Positions 1 through 8,567 of a DNA stretch of 45,057 nucleotides are shown here, in pieces. The position numbers were made by a program, and so were the translations under genes. Numbering within the stretch: position 1 is the first letter of the stretch; every line of letters starts with the position of its first letter. This DNA comes from Bacteroidia bacterium (lineage in GTDB: Bacteria; Bacteroidota; Bacteroidia; B-17B0; Aurantibacillaceae), in the NCBI GenBank assembly GCA_026003255.1, contig BPGX01000008.1:69266-114322 (forward strand). The letters run 5' to 3'. The notes beneath the pieces were generated by a model, which was not told the DNA's origin, did not search any database, and saw only the letters and a program-made list of their open reading frames with translations.

Positions 1-254
1 TAAATTTTGTTGATACTCGTGTAGCCCCCAATCCTGCTAATGATGTAGTGAGATTTACTACTTCTGCTCTTAATATCGGTGGCCACTTCAAATTATTTGA
101 CATCACCGGTAAATTAGTATTAACTGTTCCTGTAACCAGTGCATTAGATAACAGATTCAACGTTGAATCATTACCTTCAGGTGTATACTTCTATCAAGTA
201 TCTAATTCTGCTGGTGAAATAAATGCTAATGGAAAATTAGTTGTAACGCACTAA
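1..254 (+). CDS. T9SS type A sorting domain protein, C-terminal part (cut by window edge)
   Basis: The frame is open from base 3 with no start in the window, so only about the last 83 residues are seen. They form a typical type IX secretion C-terminal sorting domain. It opens with APNPAND, has a middle strand FKLFDITGKLV, then LPSGVYFYQV, and ends in a short basic/hydrophobic tail GKLVVTH. In Bacteroidota this domain directs a Sec-exported protein through the outer membrane via T9SS and is usually cleaved. The cargo itself lies outside the window and cannot be identified. A GTG inside the frame at 48 is not a real start. A strong terminator follows at 277-305. Confidence 0.9.
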   Translation, partial: NFVDTRVAPNPANDVVRFTTSALNIGGHFKLFDITGKLVLTVPVTSALDNRFNVESLPSGVYFYQVSNSAGEINANGKLVVTH

Positions 255-276
255 TTTTCTTATTAAATTATTATGT

Positions 277-305
277 AAAAAGCCCTTCAAAAAGAAGGGC
301 TTTTT
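277..305 (+). terminator. Rho-independent terminator
   Basis: A perfect stem pairs AAAAAGCCCTTC with GAAGGGCTTTTT around a 5-base AAAAA loop. It runs into a T-rich tract and lies 23 bases after the stop of the T9SS cargo gene. The A-tract upstream makes it potentially bidirectional, but no minus-strand gene ends here. Confidence 0.9.
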
Positions 306-380
306 ATTTTTAAAGTTATTATTGAATATGAATCTGAAATTCTCTAAATGAAGCATCAAAAATTAAATCCTAAAAAAATA

Positions 381-424
381 ATCGGTGAAAATCCGTATCA
401 ATCTGTGTCATCAGTGTTCAATTT
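381..424 (+). repeat. Intergenic repeat family A, single degenerate copy
   Basis: This copy reads ATCGGTGAAAATCCG then ATCTGTGTCATCAGTG then TTCAATT. It shares the recurring words (ATCTGTGT, CAGTG, GTTC) with copies at 3892-4043, 8568-8754, 9401-9449 and 9988-10078. It lies in the 384-base gap between the T9SS cargo gene and secDF. The rest of that gap holds the terminator, a candidate promoter and AT-rich sequence with no convincing gene. Confidence 0.6.
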
Positions 425-565
425 TTATCAGTTTTATCCTGAAAAAGTTTTGACATGAAACAATTCTCCAATTCCTTGCAATTACATAAATCAAAAACAC
501 TTTTATCCAATCATAAAACTTCCACGTATTCAAATTCTTATTACCTCAAATTCATCCCTCAAAAT

Positions 566-596
566 TTTGAAATCTGTATTTATTTCTCTATAATTG
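566..596 (+). promoter_or_regulatory. Candidate Bacteroidota-type promoter for secDF
   Basis: A TTTG at 566-569 is followed after 19 bases by TATAATTG at 589-596. This is one mismatch from the Bacteroidota -7 consensus TAnnTTTG, with about the expected spacing to the -33 TTTG. Transcription would begin roughly 35 bases before the secDF ATG. Based on motif match only. Confidence 0.35.
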
Positions 597-638
597 CCGC
601 CTCTTTTAAAATTATTAAACACACAAACCCATTCAAAT

Positions 639-3600
639 ATGCAAAACAAAGGATTTATCAATGCATTTACCATCTTAATGGCATTAGCTTGCTTATTCTA
701 TCTTTCTTTTACATGGAAAGCCAGAAGCATTGAAGAAGAAGCAGAACTTTACGCCGAACAAAAAGTCAATTCGCCACACTATCAAAAATTAGCAAAAGAA
801 AAATCCCAAAACAATCCTTCCGCTTATCAATCTTTTATTGATTCCTTAAAAAATCACTTCACAGAACAATACCTTGATTCCATCAAAAAACAACCAGTAT
901 ACGACATTTTAATTACTTCATACACATATGAAGATGTAAAAAGAAGAGAACTCAATTTAGGTCTGGACTTAAAAGGTGGAATGAATGTAACATTGGAAGT
1001 TTCTGTGCCTGATATTATCCGCAACCTCACAAACAATTCACAAGACCCTACCTTTCAAAGAGCATTAGCAGAAGCGCAAAAAAAATATGGCAAAATTAAT
1101 AACGACGATTTTGTAACTCTATTCTATAAAGAATATCAAAAAATTAACCCTAACGGAAAACTCGCACCACTCTTTCAAACCCCTGAAAATAAAGGTAAAA
1201 TTGATTACAATGCATCCAATGATCAAGTTATACAATTCGTGCGTGAACAGGTAGATGAAGCCATCGCCAACGCTGAAAAAACTTTACGCTCTCGTATCGA
1301 CCGCTTTGGTGTTACTCAACCCAATATCCGCTCATTAGGCAATACGGGTCGTATATTAGTGGAACTGCCCGGTGTGAAAGATAAAGCACGTGTGAGAGAA
1401 CTCTTACAAGGTACTGCTAACTTAGAATTCTGGGAAACTTATGAAAATACAGAAGTAGCCCAATACCTTGAAAAAGCCAATGAAAAAATTCGCAGTTTAT
1501 TAGATACCACCTCCTCAACTTCAAAAGACACCACTCAAACAATAGCATCAAAAGATACAACCAAAACAAGTTCCCCAACTACTACTACAAACACATCTTC
1601 TACAAAAGATTCCTCTATCAAACCAATCGCTGCTCCATCGCAGCCACAACAAGATACTGCTTATCAAAATGCTCTAAAACGTTTTCCTCTCTACTCCCAG
1701 ATTTCACCATTAAAACCCAATATCTATTCCGATGGTAAACAATATTATTATGCTCCTGGTCCTGTTGTCGGTTACGCTTTCAAATCGGATACTGCAAAAG
1801 TAAATTACTGGCTTAATCACCCAAAAGTTAAATCGGTTCTGCCTTCCAAGTTAAAATTCATGTGGAGTGCCAAAGCAAAATTAATGGATAAAGAAAAAGG
1901 TATTGAAGCATTTGAACTCTACGCTATTAAAGTAACAGATAAAAATGGAAAAGCCGCATTATATGGCGATATTATCACCAGTGCCCGCAAGGACTTTGAC
2001 CAGAGAAGTGGTGGACATCCCTACATCAGCATGACGATGAACAGCGATGCGGCCAAGAAGTGGCAACTGCTCACCCGTGCTAACAAACCTGAAGGGAATA
2101 AGCCCGGAAGATGTATTGCCATTGTGATGGACAACATGGTCTTTAGTGCTCCCAGAGTGCAATCCGAAATTTCCGGTGGACAATCACAAATTACAGGCGA
2201 CTTCACCCCTGAAGAAGCAGACGCTCTCGTTGCTATTCTTAGTGCCGGTAAATTACCAGCGCCTGCTCGTATCGTGGAAGAAAACATCGTAGGACCAACA
2301 CTTGGTAAGGAAGCCATTCAGTCCGGCTTAAACTCTTTTCTCATCGCATTAGTAGTAATCCTCGTCTTCATGATTTTATACTACAACAAAGCCGGTATTG
2401 TAGCCGATATCGTTTTGATTGTAAACATGTTTTTCATCATGGGAATTCTGACTTCATTAGGTGCTGTGCTAACTTTACCTGGTATTGCAGGTATCGTTCT
2501 TACGATTGGTTTAGCCGTAGACGCTAATATCTTAATCTTTGAAAGAGTTCGTGAAGAATTAGCATTAGGAAAATCCACAGCTAACGCAATTAAAGAAGGT
2601 TACAAACACGCTATGTCTTCCATCATCGATTCAAACGCAACATTGGCAATTTTGGCTATTATTCTGATGAGCTTTGGTTCTGGTCCTGTACAAGGATTTG
2701 CAACAACCTTATTAATCGGTATTGGTTCATCATTATTCACAGCTGTGTTATTGTCCAGATTGATATTTGATTGGATGTTGGAGAAAAAACAAGAAATCAC
2801 TTTTGATAACAACTTTACCAGAAATGCATTTAAAAATGTAAACATTAAATTTGTAGAGAAAAGAAAACTCTATTACGCACTTTCTTCTGTAATAATCTTG
2901 CTTGGAATAATTTTCTATTTCAAAAATGGTGGATTTAATTTAGGTGTGGATTTCAAAGGGGGTAGAACTTATTCTATTCGTTTTGAAAAAGATGTGAATA
3001 CAGAAGATGTAAAAAAGGCCTTAATGAATGTATTAAACGAAACGCCTGAAGTAAAAACCATTGGAAGCGCCAATCAAGTAAAAGTTACAACAACTTATAA
3101 AGTAGATGATAATTCTCCAAATGCAGACAGTGAAGCAGAAAAAGCATTGCAAGCTGGATTAAAAACTTTAAATATACAATACGAGATATTACAACAACAA
3201 AAAGTAGGACCGACCATTGCAACAGATATTGTATACGGCGCCTATGGATCCATTTTATTCTCTACATTGGTGATGTTTATCTACATCGTGATTCGTTTCA
3301 AAAAATGGCAATATGGATTAGGTTCTGTTGTTGCTCTTTTCCACGATGTTTTGGTGGTACTTTCATTCTACACCATTTTTGACAACATTGTTCCATTTTC
3401 TCTTGAAATCGGACAGGACTTTATAGCGGCCATTTTGACCGTAATGGGTTATACCATGACAGAAACCGTTGTAGTATTTGATAGAATTAGAGAACGATTA
3501 GCAGAAAGTGGAAAAGACGATGTAAAAGGACAGGAAAGAATTAACTTAATTAATTACGCTCTGAATAGTACATTAAGCCGTACCATTCTGACTTCTCTAA

Positions 3601-3782
3601 CGGTATTCTTCGTATTAGTTGTAATATTCATCTTTGGTGGTGAAAGTATCAGAGGATTTATTTTTGCATTGTTAATCGGTAGAATTATTGGTACCTACTC
3701 ATCCTTGTGTATTTCAACTCCAATTGTAGTAGATTTTGACAAGAACACCGAAGATAGTAAAAAAGCGGTTGTTAGTAAATAA
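639..3782 (+). CDS. secDF: Protein translocase subunit SecDF (fused SecD-SecF)
   Basis: This is the proton-driven accessory subunit of the Sec translocon in the inner membrane, with SecD and SecF fused into one 1047-residue chain as is usual in Bacteroidota. TM1 is near residues 7-25. The SecD signature LGLDLKGG is at 107-114 and RSRIDRFGV follows in the periplasmic domain. The SecD C-terminal helix motif GLAVDANILIFERVREE is near 624-640. The SecF half begins with LGVDFKGGRTYSI near 768 and carries MGYTMTETVVVFDRIRE near 936-952. A Ser/Thr-rich low-complexity insert occupies about residues 290-340 of the SecD periplasmic domain. The ATG at 639 starts directly with a positively charged N-terminus and TM1. 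A TTG at 594 in the same frame would add 15 unlikely residues. No clear Shine-Dalgarno is present. Confidence 0.97.
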   Translation: MQNKGFINAFTILMALACLFYLSFTWKARSIEEEAELYAEQKVNSPHYQKLAKEKSQNNPSAYQSFIDSLKNHFTEQYLDSIKKQPVYDILITSYTYEDVKRRELNLGLDLKGGMNVTLEVSVPDIIRNLTNNSQDPTFQRALAEAQKKYGKINNDDFVTLFYKEYQKINPNGKLAPLFQTPENKGKIDYNASNDQVIQFVREQVDEAIANAEKTLRSRIDRFGVTQPNIRSLGNTGRILVELPGVKDKARVRELLQGTANLEFWETYENTEVAQYLEKANEKIRSLLDTTSSTSKDTTQTIASKDTTKTSSPTTTTNTSSTKDSSIKPIAAPSQPQQDTAYQNALKRFPLYSQISPLKPNIYSDGKQYYYAPGPVVGYAFKSDTAKVNYWLNHPKVKSVLPSKLKFMWSAKAKLMDKEKGIEAFELYAIKVTDKNGKAALYGDIITSARKDFDQRSGGHPYISMTMNSDAAKKWQLLTRANKPEGNKPGRCIAIVMDNMVFSAPRVQSEISGGQSQITGDFTPEEADALVAILSAGKLPAPARIVEENIVGPTLGKEAIQSGLNSFLIALVVILVFMILYYNKAGIVADIVLIVNMFFIMGILTSLGAVLTLPGIAGIVLTIGLAVDANILIFERVREELALGKSTANAIKEGYKHAMSSIIDSNATLAILAIILMSFGSGPVQGFATTLLIGIGSSLFTAVLLSRLIFDWMLEKKQEITFDNNFTRNAFKNVNIKFVEKRKLYYALSSVIILLGIIFYFKNGGFNLGVDFKGGRTYSIRFEKDVNTEDVKKALMNVLNETPEVKTIGSANQVKVTTTYKVDDNSPNADSEAEKALQAGLKTLNIQYEILQQQKVGPTIATDIVYGAYGSILFSTLVMFIYIVIRFKKWQYGLGSVVALFHDVLVVLSFYTIFDNIVPFSLEIGQDFIAAILTVMGYTMTETVVVFDRIRERLAESGKDDVKGQERINLINYALNSTLSRTILTSLTVFFVLVVIFIFGGESIRGFIFALLIGRIIGTYSSLCISTPIVVDFDKNTEDSKKAVVSK

Positions 3783-3891
3783 TAGTCCGCTATTATTTTG
3801 CATTATTCATTCTCTGAAATAATGTTGGGTTAAGTACTACGATAACAACCTTTTTTTTCTGTAAATCTTTTTAGTAGAAAGTTGAAAAACG

Positions 3892-4043
3892 ATAGGACAC
3901 TGATGGCGAAGATTTTGAAAGTTTTTTTAGGATTTTATTTACCACTAATGACAATAATAAAGAATTCGTGCATTCGTGGTTATTATTTTTTTAATAACAA
4001 TAGAACACAGACAATGCAGATTAAGACGGATTTTCGCTGATTA
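3892..4043. repeat. Intergenic repeat family A, inverted composite copy
   Basis: Most of the 333-base gap between secDF and the convergent aminotransferase gene is repeat-derived. A forward word ATTCGTGCATTCGTGG at 3964-3979 is followed by a reverse-orientation unit at 4001-4043. That unit has the words TAGAACACAGAC, ATGCAGATTAAGACGG and TTTTCGCTGATTA. A more decayed unit starts at 3892 (ATAGGACACTGATGGCG). The arrangement is a decayed palindrome. No gene is seen in this gap. Confidence 0.65.
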
Positions 4044-4115
4044 TTTTTCTGCCATCAATAACACAAAATATAAAAATTTTCTTTCCTATTCAAGATATTA
4101 CTGGCTAATGAAAAA

Positions 4116-5414
4116 TTAAAATCTATCTTCTTTCACATTTTCTAAAACTCTATGCAAGCGTGAAAGAATTTGTGATATATCCTCCTTTTTACAAGTTCCT
4201 ACCGACAATCTAAACCACTCAGAATCTTTTGTACTACCAAACGCATAAAACGGCACTAATGCTACATTGGCTTCTTCAAGAAGATATTTTAATATGGACT
4301 CAGAATCTACAAAATGTCTACCATCTTTGGTTTTACGATGTTTTAAACTTAATTTCACTGTCAGATACAACGCCGCCTGTGGCTCAATCACATCAATAGG
4401 CATAGACATCTGATGCAAATGTTTTATACCGGTATAAAACAATTTCAATCTTTCAAATAATTCCGACTTCTGATGTTCTACAAATGCGTCGTAAGCAGCA
4501 GTATTGGACATAAATCTGGCCGTAGCTACTTGCTCTGCCTTCGGTGCCCACGCTCCTATATGCGTTAGAATGGCTTTCATTTTGGAAATCACCTCCAATG
4601 GCCCAAACGACCATCCCACACGAACTCCTGTTGCACTTAATGATTTAGAAATACCATCCACAAAGATAGTATATTCTTTCATTGCAGGATTTATACTCAC
4701 AGGATTATAGTGTTCATAAGGTTTATACACTAATTCCCAATATACCTGATCATACATCACATACAAGGGCTTGATTCCATTGGATTTTCTTCTTTCATTT
4801 TCACTTAATACTAAAGCAACAATTTTCTCTAATTGATCTTTCTTGAAAACAGTGCCTGTAGGATTTTGTGGTGAACATAAAGCAATCAGTGCTGCTTGCT
4901 GAATATAAGGTTCAATATCTTCTGCGTTTGGCATAAAGTTATTCTCCGGAAGCGTATCTATTTGAATGGCTTCTGCACGAGATAAATATGTATAATGATT
5001 GTTATTCCACGAAGGAACCGTAAAAATGACTTTATCTCCCGGGTCCACAATAGTTTGATAAATTGCATATATTACAGGTCGCGCTCCACCTGCGATTAAA
5101 ATTTCCTGTTCATTGTAATCCAATCCTAATTTTCTTTTTAATAACTTACTCACCTCCTGTCTTAAAGGTAAAATACCATCTGCTGGAGGATAATTCGTTT
5201 CATTTTGCTGATAGGCCTGAATAATTTCTTTCTTTAAATCCTCTGGAATTGGAAATATATTGCTATCAAAATCACCAATTGTAAGATTATAAACGTGAAT
5301 GCCCTTTGATTTTAAATGGTTGATTTCTGAATTTAACTTGATGATTTCTGAACCTATTATGTTTTGTGCAAGTGAAGATACTCTGGGAACAGAAGTAGAT
5401 TGTAATGTTTTCAT
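4116..5414 (-). CDS. Class I/II pyridoxal-phosphate aminotransferase
   Basis: This 432-residue fold type I PLP enzyme belongs to the aspartate aminotransferase superfamily. It has the substrate/cofactor loop SPQNPTGTVF at 181-190, an Asp-Tyr pair in MYDQVYWE (about 220-227), and the Schiff-base lysine predicted as K257 in DGISKSLSATGVRVGW. The N-terminal segment NLTIGDFDSNIFP is typical of AspC/DapL-like aminotransferases. Substrate cannot be fixed from sequence alone; an aspartate/tyrosine or general amino acid role is likely. Its ATG overlaps the stop of the upstream M23 peptidase gene by 4 bases (ATGA), so the two are co-transcribed and probably translationally coupled. No functional link between them is obvious. 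Confidence 0.92.
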   Translation of the reverse strand: MKTLQSTSVPRVSSLAQNIIGSEIIKLNSEINHLKSKGIHVYNLTIGDFDSNIFPIPEDLKKEIIQAYQQNETNYPPADGILPLRQEVSKLLKRKLGLDYNEQEILIAGGARPVIYAIYQTIVDPGDKVIFTVPSWNNNHYTYLSRAEAIQIDTLPENNFMPNAEDIEPYIQQAALIALCSPQNPTGTVFKKDQLEKIVALVLSENERRKSNGIKPLYVMYDQVYWELVYKPYEHYNPVSINPAMKEYTIFVDGISKSLSATGVRVGWSFGPLEVISKMKAILTHIGAWAPKAEQVATARFMSNTAAYDAFVEHQKSELFERLKLFYTGIKHLHQMSMPIDVIEPQAALYLTVKLSLKHRKTKDGRHFVDSESILKYLLEEANVALVPFYAFGSTKDSEWFRLSVGTCKKEDISQILSRLHRVLENVKEDRF

Positions 5415-6319
5415 AGATATAATTTTCTACCAGGACGAAGAATGGATGTTTTTTTAAGTTTATTTTTCTTTAATAAAACTGAAAGAGGAATACCAGTTTT
5501 TCGGGCAATTTTAGATAATGTGTCGCCTTTTTTAACGATATAAATACCTTTAGATTTTGCAAGATGTTTGTATTTTGCTGAACGCAAATTATAAGTTTCT
5601 TCCGCATCCTTTTTAGTCAATACAAAGCTTTTTGTTTTTAAACAAGCATTATCATAATCAATAATATCTTCTGAATTAATTGGCACACCCAAACATCTAA
5701 CTTCAAAATGCAAATGCGGACCGGTAGAACGACCTGTGCTACCACCTAAACCTATTACATCTCCTGCTTTCACAGTATCATTCACATTTACAAGTATTTT
5801 AGACAAATGTCCATACACTGTTTCCAGTCCATTAAAATGACGAACAACAATTACCTGTCCATACCCTTTGACCTTTTTTTGAGCATACCTTACTACCCCA
5901 TCAAATGCGGACTTTACACTATCTCCTTTTTCCAAATCAATATCCGTCCCATAATGTGGACGATAACGTCTCCAACCATAATGACTATTAATTTTTCCAT
6001 TAAAAGGTAAAACAAAATTTTCTTTACTTAATTGAATCACAAGTGAATCACGCGTTTGAAAAATTTCTTTATACTTATATTGATGAACTGAACTCGTATT
6101 AAAATCACCATACAATTCTGCAATTTCAGAACTCACTTCATCGCTTTCTTCTTCATCTTCTTGCTGAACTTCATTTTTAGTAAAAAGTGGGTCAGGATGA
6201 CTTATCAATTTCCTGGAAGTATCTGCCGGTAAATAGATTTCTTCATCCGCACTTTGTGAGAAGTTAAACGATACTGAAAAAATCAGAAGAATGTAAAATA
6301 TGTGAAGTCGTTTTTTCAT
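5411..6319 (-). CDS. Secreted M23 metallopeptidase with C-terminal LysM
   Basis: The 302-residue protein starts with an N-terminal signal peptide (about 1-22). An acidic linker follows (DEEESDE near 55-61), then an M23 (LytM/NlpD-type) domain. Zinc ligands are visible as H122 and D126 in HYGTD and H204 in PHLHFEVR, with H171 (YGHLSK) and H202 as catalytic histidines. A LysM domain fills residues 259-302 (KKGDTLSKIARKTGI). It is expected to cut peptidoglycan cross-bridges in the periplasm, or to act in cell division or envelope remodelling. The metal site looks intact, unlike the degenerate NlpD/EnvC activators. It is the first gene of a two-gene unit with the downstream aminotransferase. Confidence 0.93.
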   Translation of the reverse strand: MKKRLHIFYILLIFSVSFNFSQSADEEIYLPADTSRKLISHPDPLFTKNEVQQEDEEESDEVSSEIAELYGDFNTSSVHQYKYKEIFQTRDSLVIQLSKENFVLPFNGKINSHYGWRRYRPHYGTDIDLEKGDSVKSAFDGVVRYAQKKVKGYGQVIVVRHFNGLETVYGHLSKILVNVNDTVKAGDVIGLGGSTGRSTGPHLHFEVRCLGVPINSEDIIDYDNACLKTKSFVLTKKDAEETYNLRSAKYKHLAKSKGIYIVKKGDTLSKIARKTGIPLSVLLKKNKLKKTSILRPGRKLYL

Positions 6320-6509
6320 TGCGGCGGCAATATAAAAGTAAATTTATCTTTTTTACAAATCTTTTACGAGAAAAATCAAGTTTTCTATGCCTGTCAGAAA
6401 AATTATCCTGCCATTCAAAAGAAATAGATGCCATTAAAAAAATAATTCTAATAACCCCAATTATGAAATAGAAATTCTATTGATAATAAATATAATCAAA
6501 GAATTAGCC

Positions 6510-6677
6510 CGTCATTGCGAGGAACGAAGTGACGAAGCAATCCCAATCGGTATTCCCACTTCACTTACGAGATTGCTTCCCCTTCCATACCTTTCTTTAT
6601 TTTTATAGCGATGTGGAAGGGTCGCAATGACGACCGTTATCATTTGAAATTGCTTCGCTTCACTCGCAATGACGATC
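6510..6677. repeat. Intergenic palindromic repeat family B (CGTCATTGCGAG type)
   Basis: The 486-base gap between the M23 gene and ubiX contains this composite. It opens CGTCATTGCGAGGAACG then AAGTGACGAAGCAATC (6510-6542), has an inner GAGATTGCTTCCCC, a reversed GTCGCAATGACGACCG near 6620, and closes AAATTGCTTCGC then TTCACTCGCAATGACGATC (to 6677). The outer arms are inverted repeats of each other. This word is a very common dispersed intergenic repeat in bacterial genomes. A minus-strand open frame across it (6512-6703) is a by-product. Flanks 6320-6509 and 6678-6805 show nothing recognisable. Confidence 0.8.
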
Positions 6678-6805
6678 TTTTTCTTCAATATCATCGCTAC
6701 CAAAAAGGTGTAAATAAAATGACAATAAACCAGCAGTAGTAAAAAATAACTTTTGAGAATTATTTAATGCACTATTTGGGATTAATAGCCCCTTTCACTA
6801 TTCAC

Positions 6806-7387
6806 TCACTCATCTGTATTCCACTTGTATTGCTTTTCAGGATAAATATCAATCAAACTTAAAACCCTGTGCACAACAGACATTAATAAGTGTTCGATAT
6901 TCTGTGGTAAGTGATAAAGTGACGGACTCGCTGGACAAATTATTGCTCCTGCCTGTGTGAGTGTCATCATATTTTGCAAATGAATCAAATTGTAGGGCAT
7001 TTCACGAACAACGAGGACTAACTTCTTTCTCTCTTTCAACATCACATCTGCTGCACGAGAAATTAAATCATTACTAATACCATTCGCTATCCTTCCTAAC
7101 ATCCCGGTACTACAAGGGCATATTATCATATCCGTATATCCCGCAGAACCGGATGCGAAGGGCGCATAAAAATTATTCTGTTCCCAGAATTGAAAAGGAT
7201 AGTTTTTGTAATCTTTATTTTTCAATTCATACTCCCACACTTCTTTGGCATTAGTGGTCATTACTACCGATATTTCTTTGAATTGAGATGAATGTTTTAA
7301 TACCTCATCCATCAATAATTTTGCATACAAACTGCCACTGGCACCTGTAATCGCAACAACTATTTTTTTATTCTGCATTTTTTCCAT
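6806..7387 (-). CDS. ubiX: UbiX-family flavin prenyltransferase
   Basis: This 193-residue flavoprotein has an N-terminal Rossmann-like motif VVAITGASGSLYAKLL. The mid region is CPCSTGMLGRIANGISNDL, followed by RKKLVLVVREMPYN and the C-terminal QAGAIICPASPSLYH. These are the hallmark segments of UbiX/Pad1. The enzyme makes the prenylated FMN cofactor used by UbiD-type decarboxylases, for example in quinone synthesis; no ubiD lies in the window. The start at 7387 (MEKMQNKK) overlaps the upstream beta-barrel gene by 20 bases. The ATG at 7378 is equally possible. It is the last gene of a minus-strand run. Confidence 0.92.
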   Translation of the reverse strand: MEKMQNKKIVVAITGASGSLYAKLLMDEVLKHSSQFKEISVVMTTNAKEVWEYELKNKDYKNYPFQFWEQNNFYAPFASGSAGYTDMIICPCSTGMLGRIANGISNDLISRAADVMLKERKKLVLVVREMPYNLIHLQNMMTLTQAGAIICPASPSLYHLPQNIEHLLMSVVHRVLSLIDIYPEKQYKWNTDE

Positions 7388-8036
7388 AAAGATGATAGGT
7401 AAAAATAATTTCTAAGATATTATTGTATAATCCTTTGTTGAACATTCGTGCAATAGGATTGTTATAAAAGATATTGCTTGGAAAAGCAAATCGGCGAAAG
7501 GGCGTGTAACCATTATTCGCACGAAGCTCTATGTTAATTTTATCATTAATTTGATATCCAAAACCTGTATTGATGGAAAATTCAAATTTCTCATTCTTCA
7601 CCAAATTCGTTGTATTCAGATAATTCACTTCTTCGTAATAACTAAACAAATAACTCACCGAGTGCCCAAGCGTAATGAATAATTTTTTCTTTAAGAACAA
7701 AAACTTGATATTCGTTGGTATTTCAATAAAATGTAACTGAAGTAGATATTGAGAAAGATTGGCAGAATCCGGATTGTGTCGTGAACCTTTTTGAATGTAA
7801 ACAATGCCTGTTTGAGGAATCACATTTTGAAACCATTTGTAGTGTACCAACAACCCGCCCATAAAACCCAATTTGTTGTAACCACTGTAATTATCCCCGT
7901 GTACCTGACAGGCCGTTGGACCTACTGCAATCCCCAGAAAAAAGCGCTTTTCATCATAAGTAGTTTGAGATGTGGCATTTTCAATAAATAATAAAACCAT
8001 AAGGAATAACCAAATATTTTGAAAAAACTTAATCAT
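7368..8036 (-). CDS. Outer membrane beta-barrel protein (PorT-like family)
   Basis: From the ATG at 8036 the protein has a clean signal peptide (IKFFQNIWLFLMVLLFIENA) and about 222 residues of alternating beta-strand pattern. Examples are FLGIAVGPTA, YNKLGFMGGLLVHYK and FSINTGFGYQINDKIN, and the last strand ends with an aromatic (IIFTYHLYG). This matches the PorT/outer-membrane beta-barrel family of Bacteroidota; ligand and role are unknown. The frame is open a further 101 codons upstream to 8339. The signal peptide decides the start at 8036, but the extension is protein-like in composition (see findings). It ends 20 bases inside ubiX. Confidence 0.75.
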   Translation of the reverse strand: MIKFFQNIWLFLMVLLFIENATSQTTYDEKRFFLGIAVGPTACQVHGDNYSGYNKLGFMGGLLVHYKWFQNVIPQTGIVYIQKGSRHNPDSANLSQYLLQLHFIEIPTNIKFLFLKKKLFITLGHSVSYLFSYYEEVNYLNTTNLVKNEKFEFSINTGFGYQINDKINIELRANNGYTPFRRFAFPSNIFYNNPIARMFNKGLYNNILEIIFTYHLYGKNAE

Positions 8037-8187
8037 TGAATATTGTGTGAACCATAAGGCATAACGAGGATTTCCACAAAGAATATCAATACGTTTTTCT
8101 TTGTAAGCTTTGAGAATTTCAATGCGACCTTTGTGGTCGTTTTTGATATCCGATATAAATTGAATGTTTAGTATTGTATTGCTGTGG

Positions 8188-8538
8188 CTATGTTTCTTCT
8201 TTATTATCATCAAAAAAATTTTGTTTTTCAAAATATTCAAGAATGGCTTCGGTAATGAGTTTATTCTGTTGTGCATCCGAGAGTGGCGGTAATTCTTCAA
8301 CCAATTCCCAGTGAGGCCAGCCGTCTTCATCGCGACCAATATACTTATAAATTCCGTATGGTTCTAAAAGCGTACAAACGGCAATGTGCATAATGGCTAA
8401 CTTTTCATCTTTTTTGTAACGTTTGTAAGGTTTTCCTAATTCCTGTAATCCAATCAGGAAAAGAATTCCGGCGTAATCTACCGGCATCCCGAATCGTTGT
8501 TCTAACTTTTTAAGTAGTATTTCCCAGCGAGAAGACAT
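8188..8538 (-). CDS. Conserved hypothetical protein, 116 aa
   Basis: This small soluble protein has no recognised motif. Its N-terminal half is helical (WEILLKKLEQRFGM, ILFLIGLQELGKPYK, LAIMHIAVCTLL). The middle is acidic and aromatic (GRDEDGWPHWELVEELPP) and the C-terminal helix is charged. The composition and regular structure argue that it is a real gene of a family I associate only with Bacteroidota. No function is assigned. It is the first gene of the run leading to the beta-barrel and ubiX genes. Confidence 0.7.
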   Translation of the reverse strand: MSSRWEILLKKLEQRFGMPVDYAGILFLIGLQELGKPYKRYKKDEKLAIMHIAVCTLLEPYGIYKYIGRDEDGWPHWELVEELPPLSDAQQNKLITEAILEYFEKQNFFDDNKEET

Positions 8539-8567
8539 AATTTGTTTTTGTTTTGAATGAAGAGATA

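Noticed and set aside
455..733. A 92-residue open frame before and over the start of secDF
   Set aside because: It overlaps the certain secDF N-terminus in another frame, has a biased Asn/Tyr/Ile composition from AT-rich DNA and no domain features.
2021..2317. Antisense frames within secDF and other long genes
   Set aside because: They are shadows of strongly conserved genes, with no domain features or start context.
6512..6703. A 63-residue minus-strand frame
   Set aside because: It is a translation of the family B palindromic repeat, ending in the familiar SSLRSSQ of such repeats.
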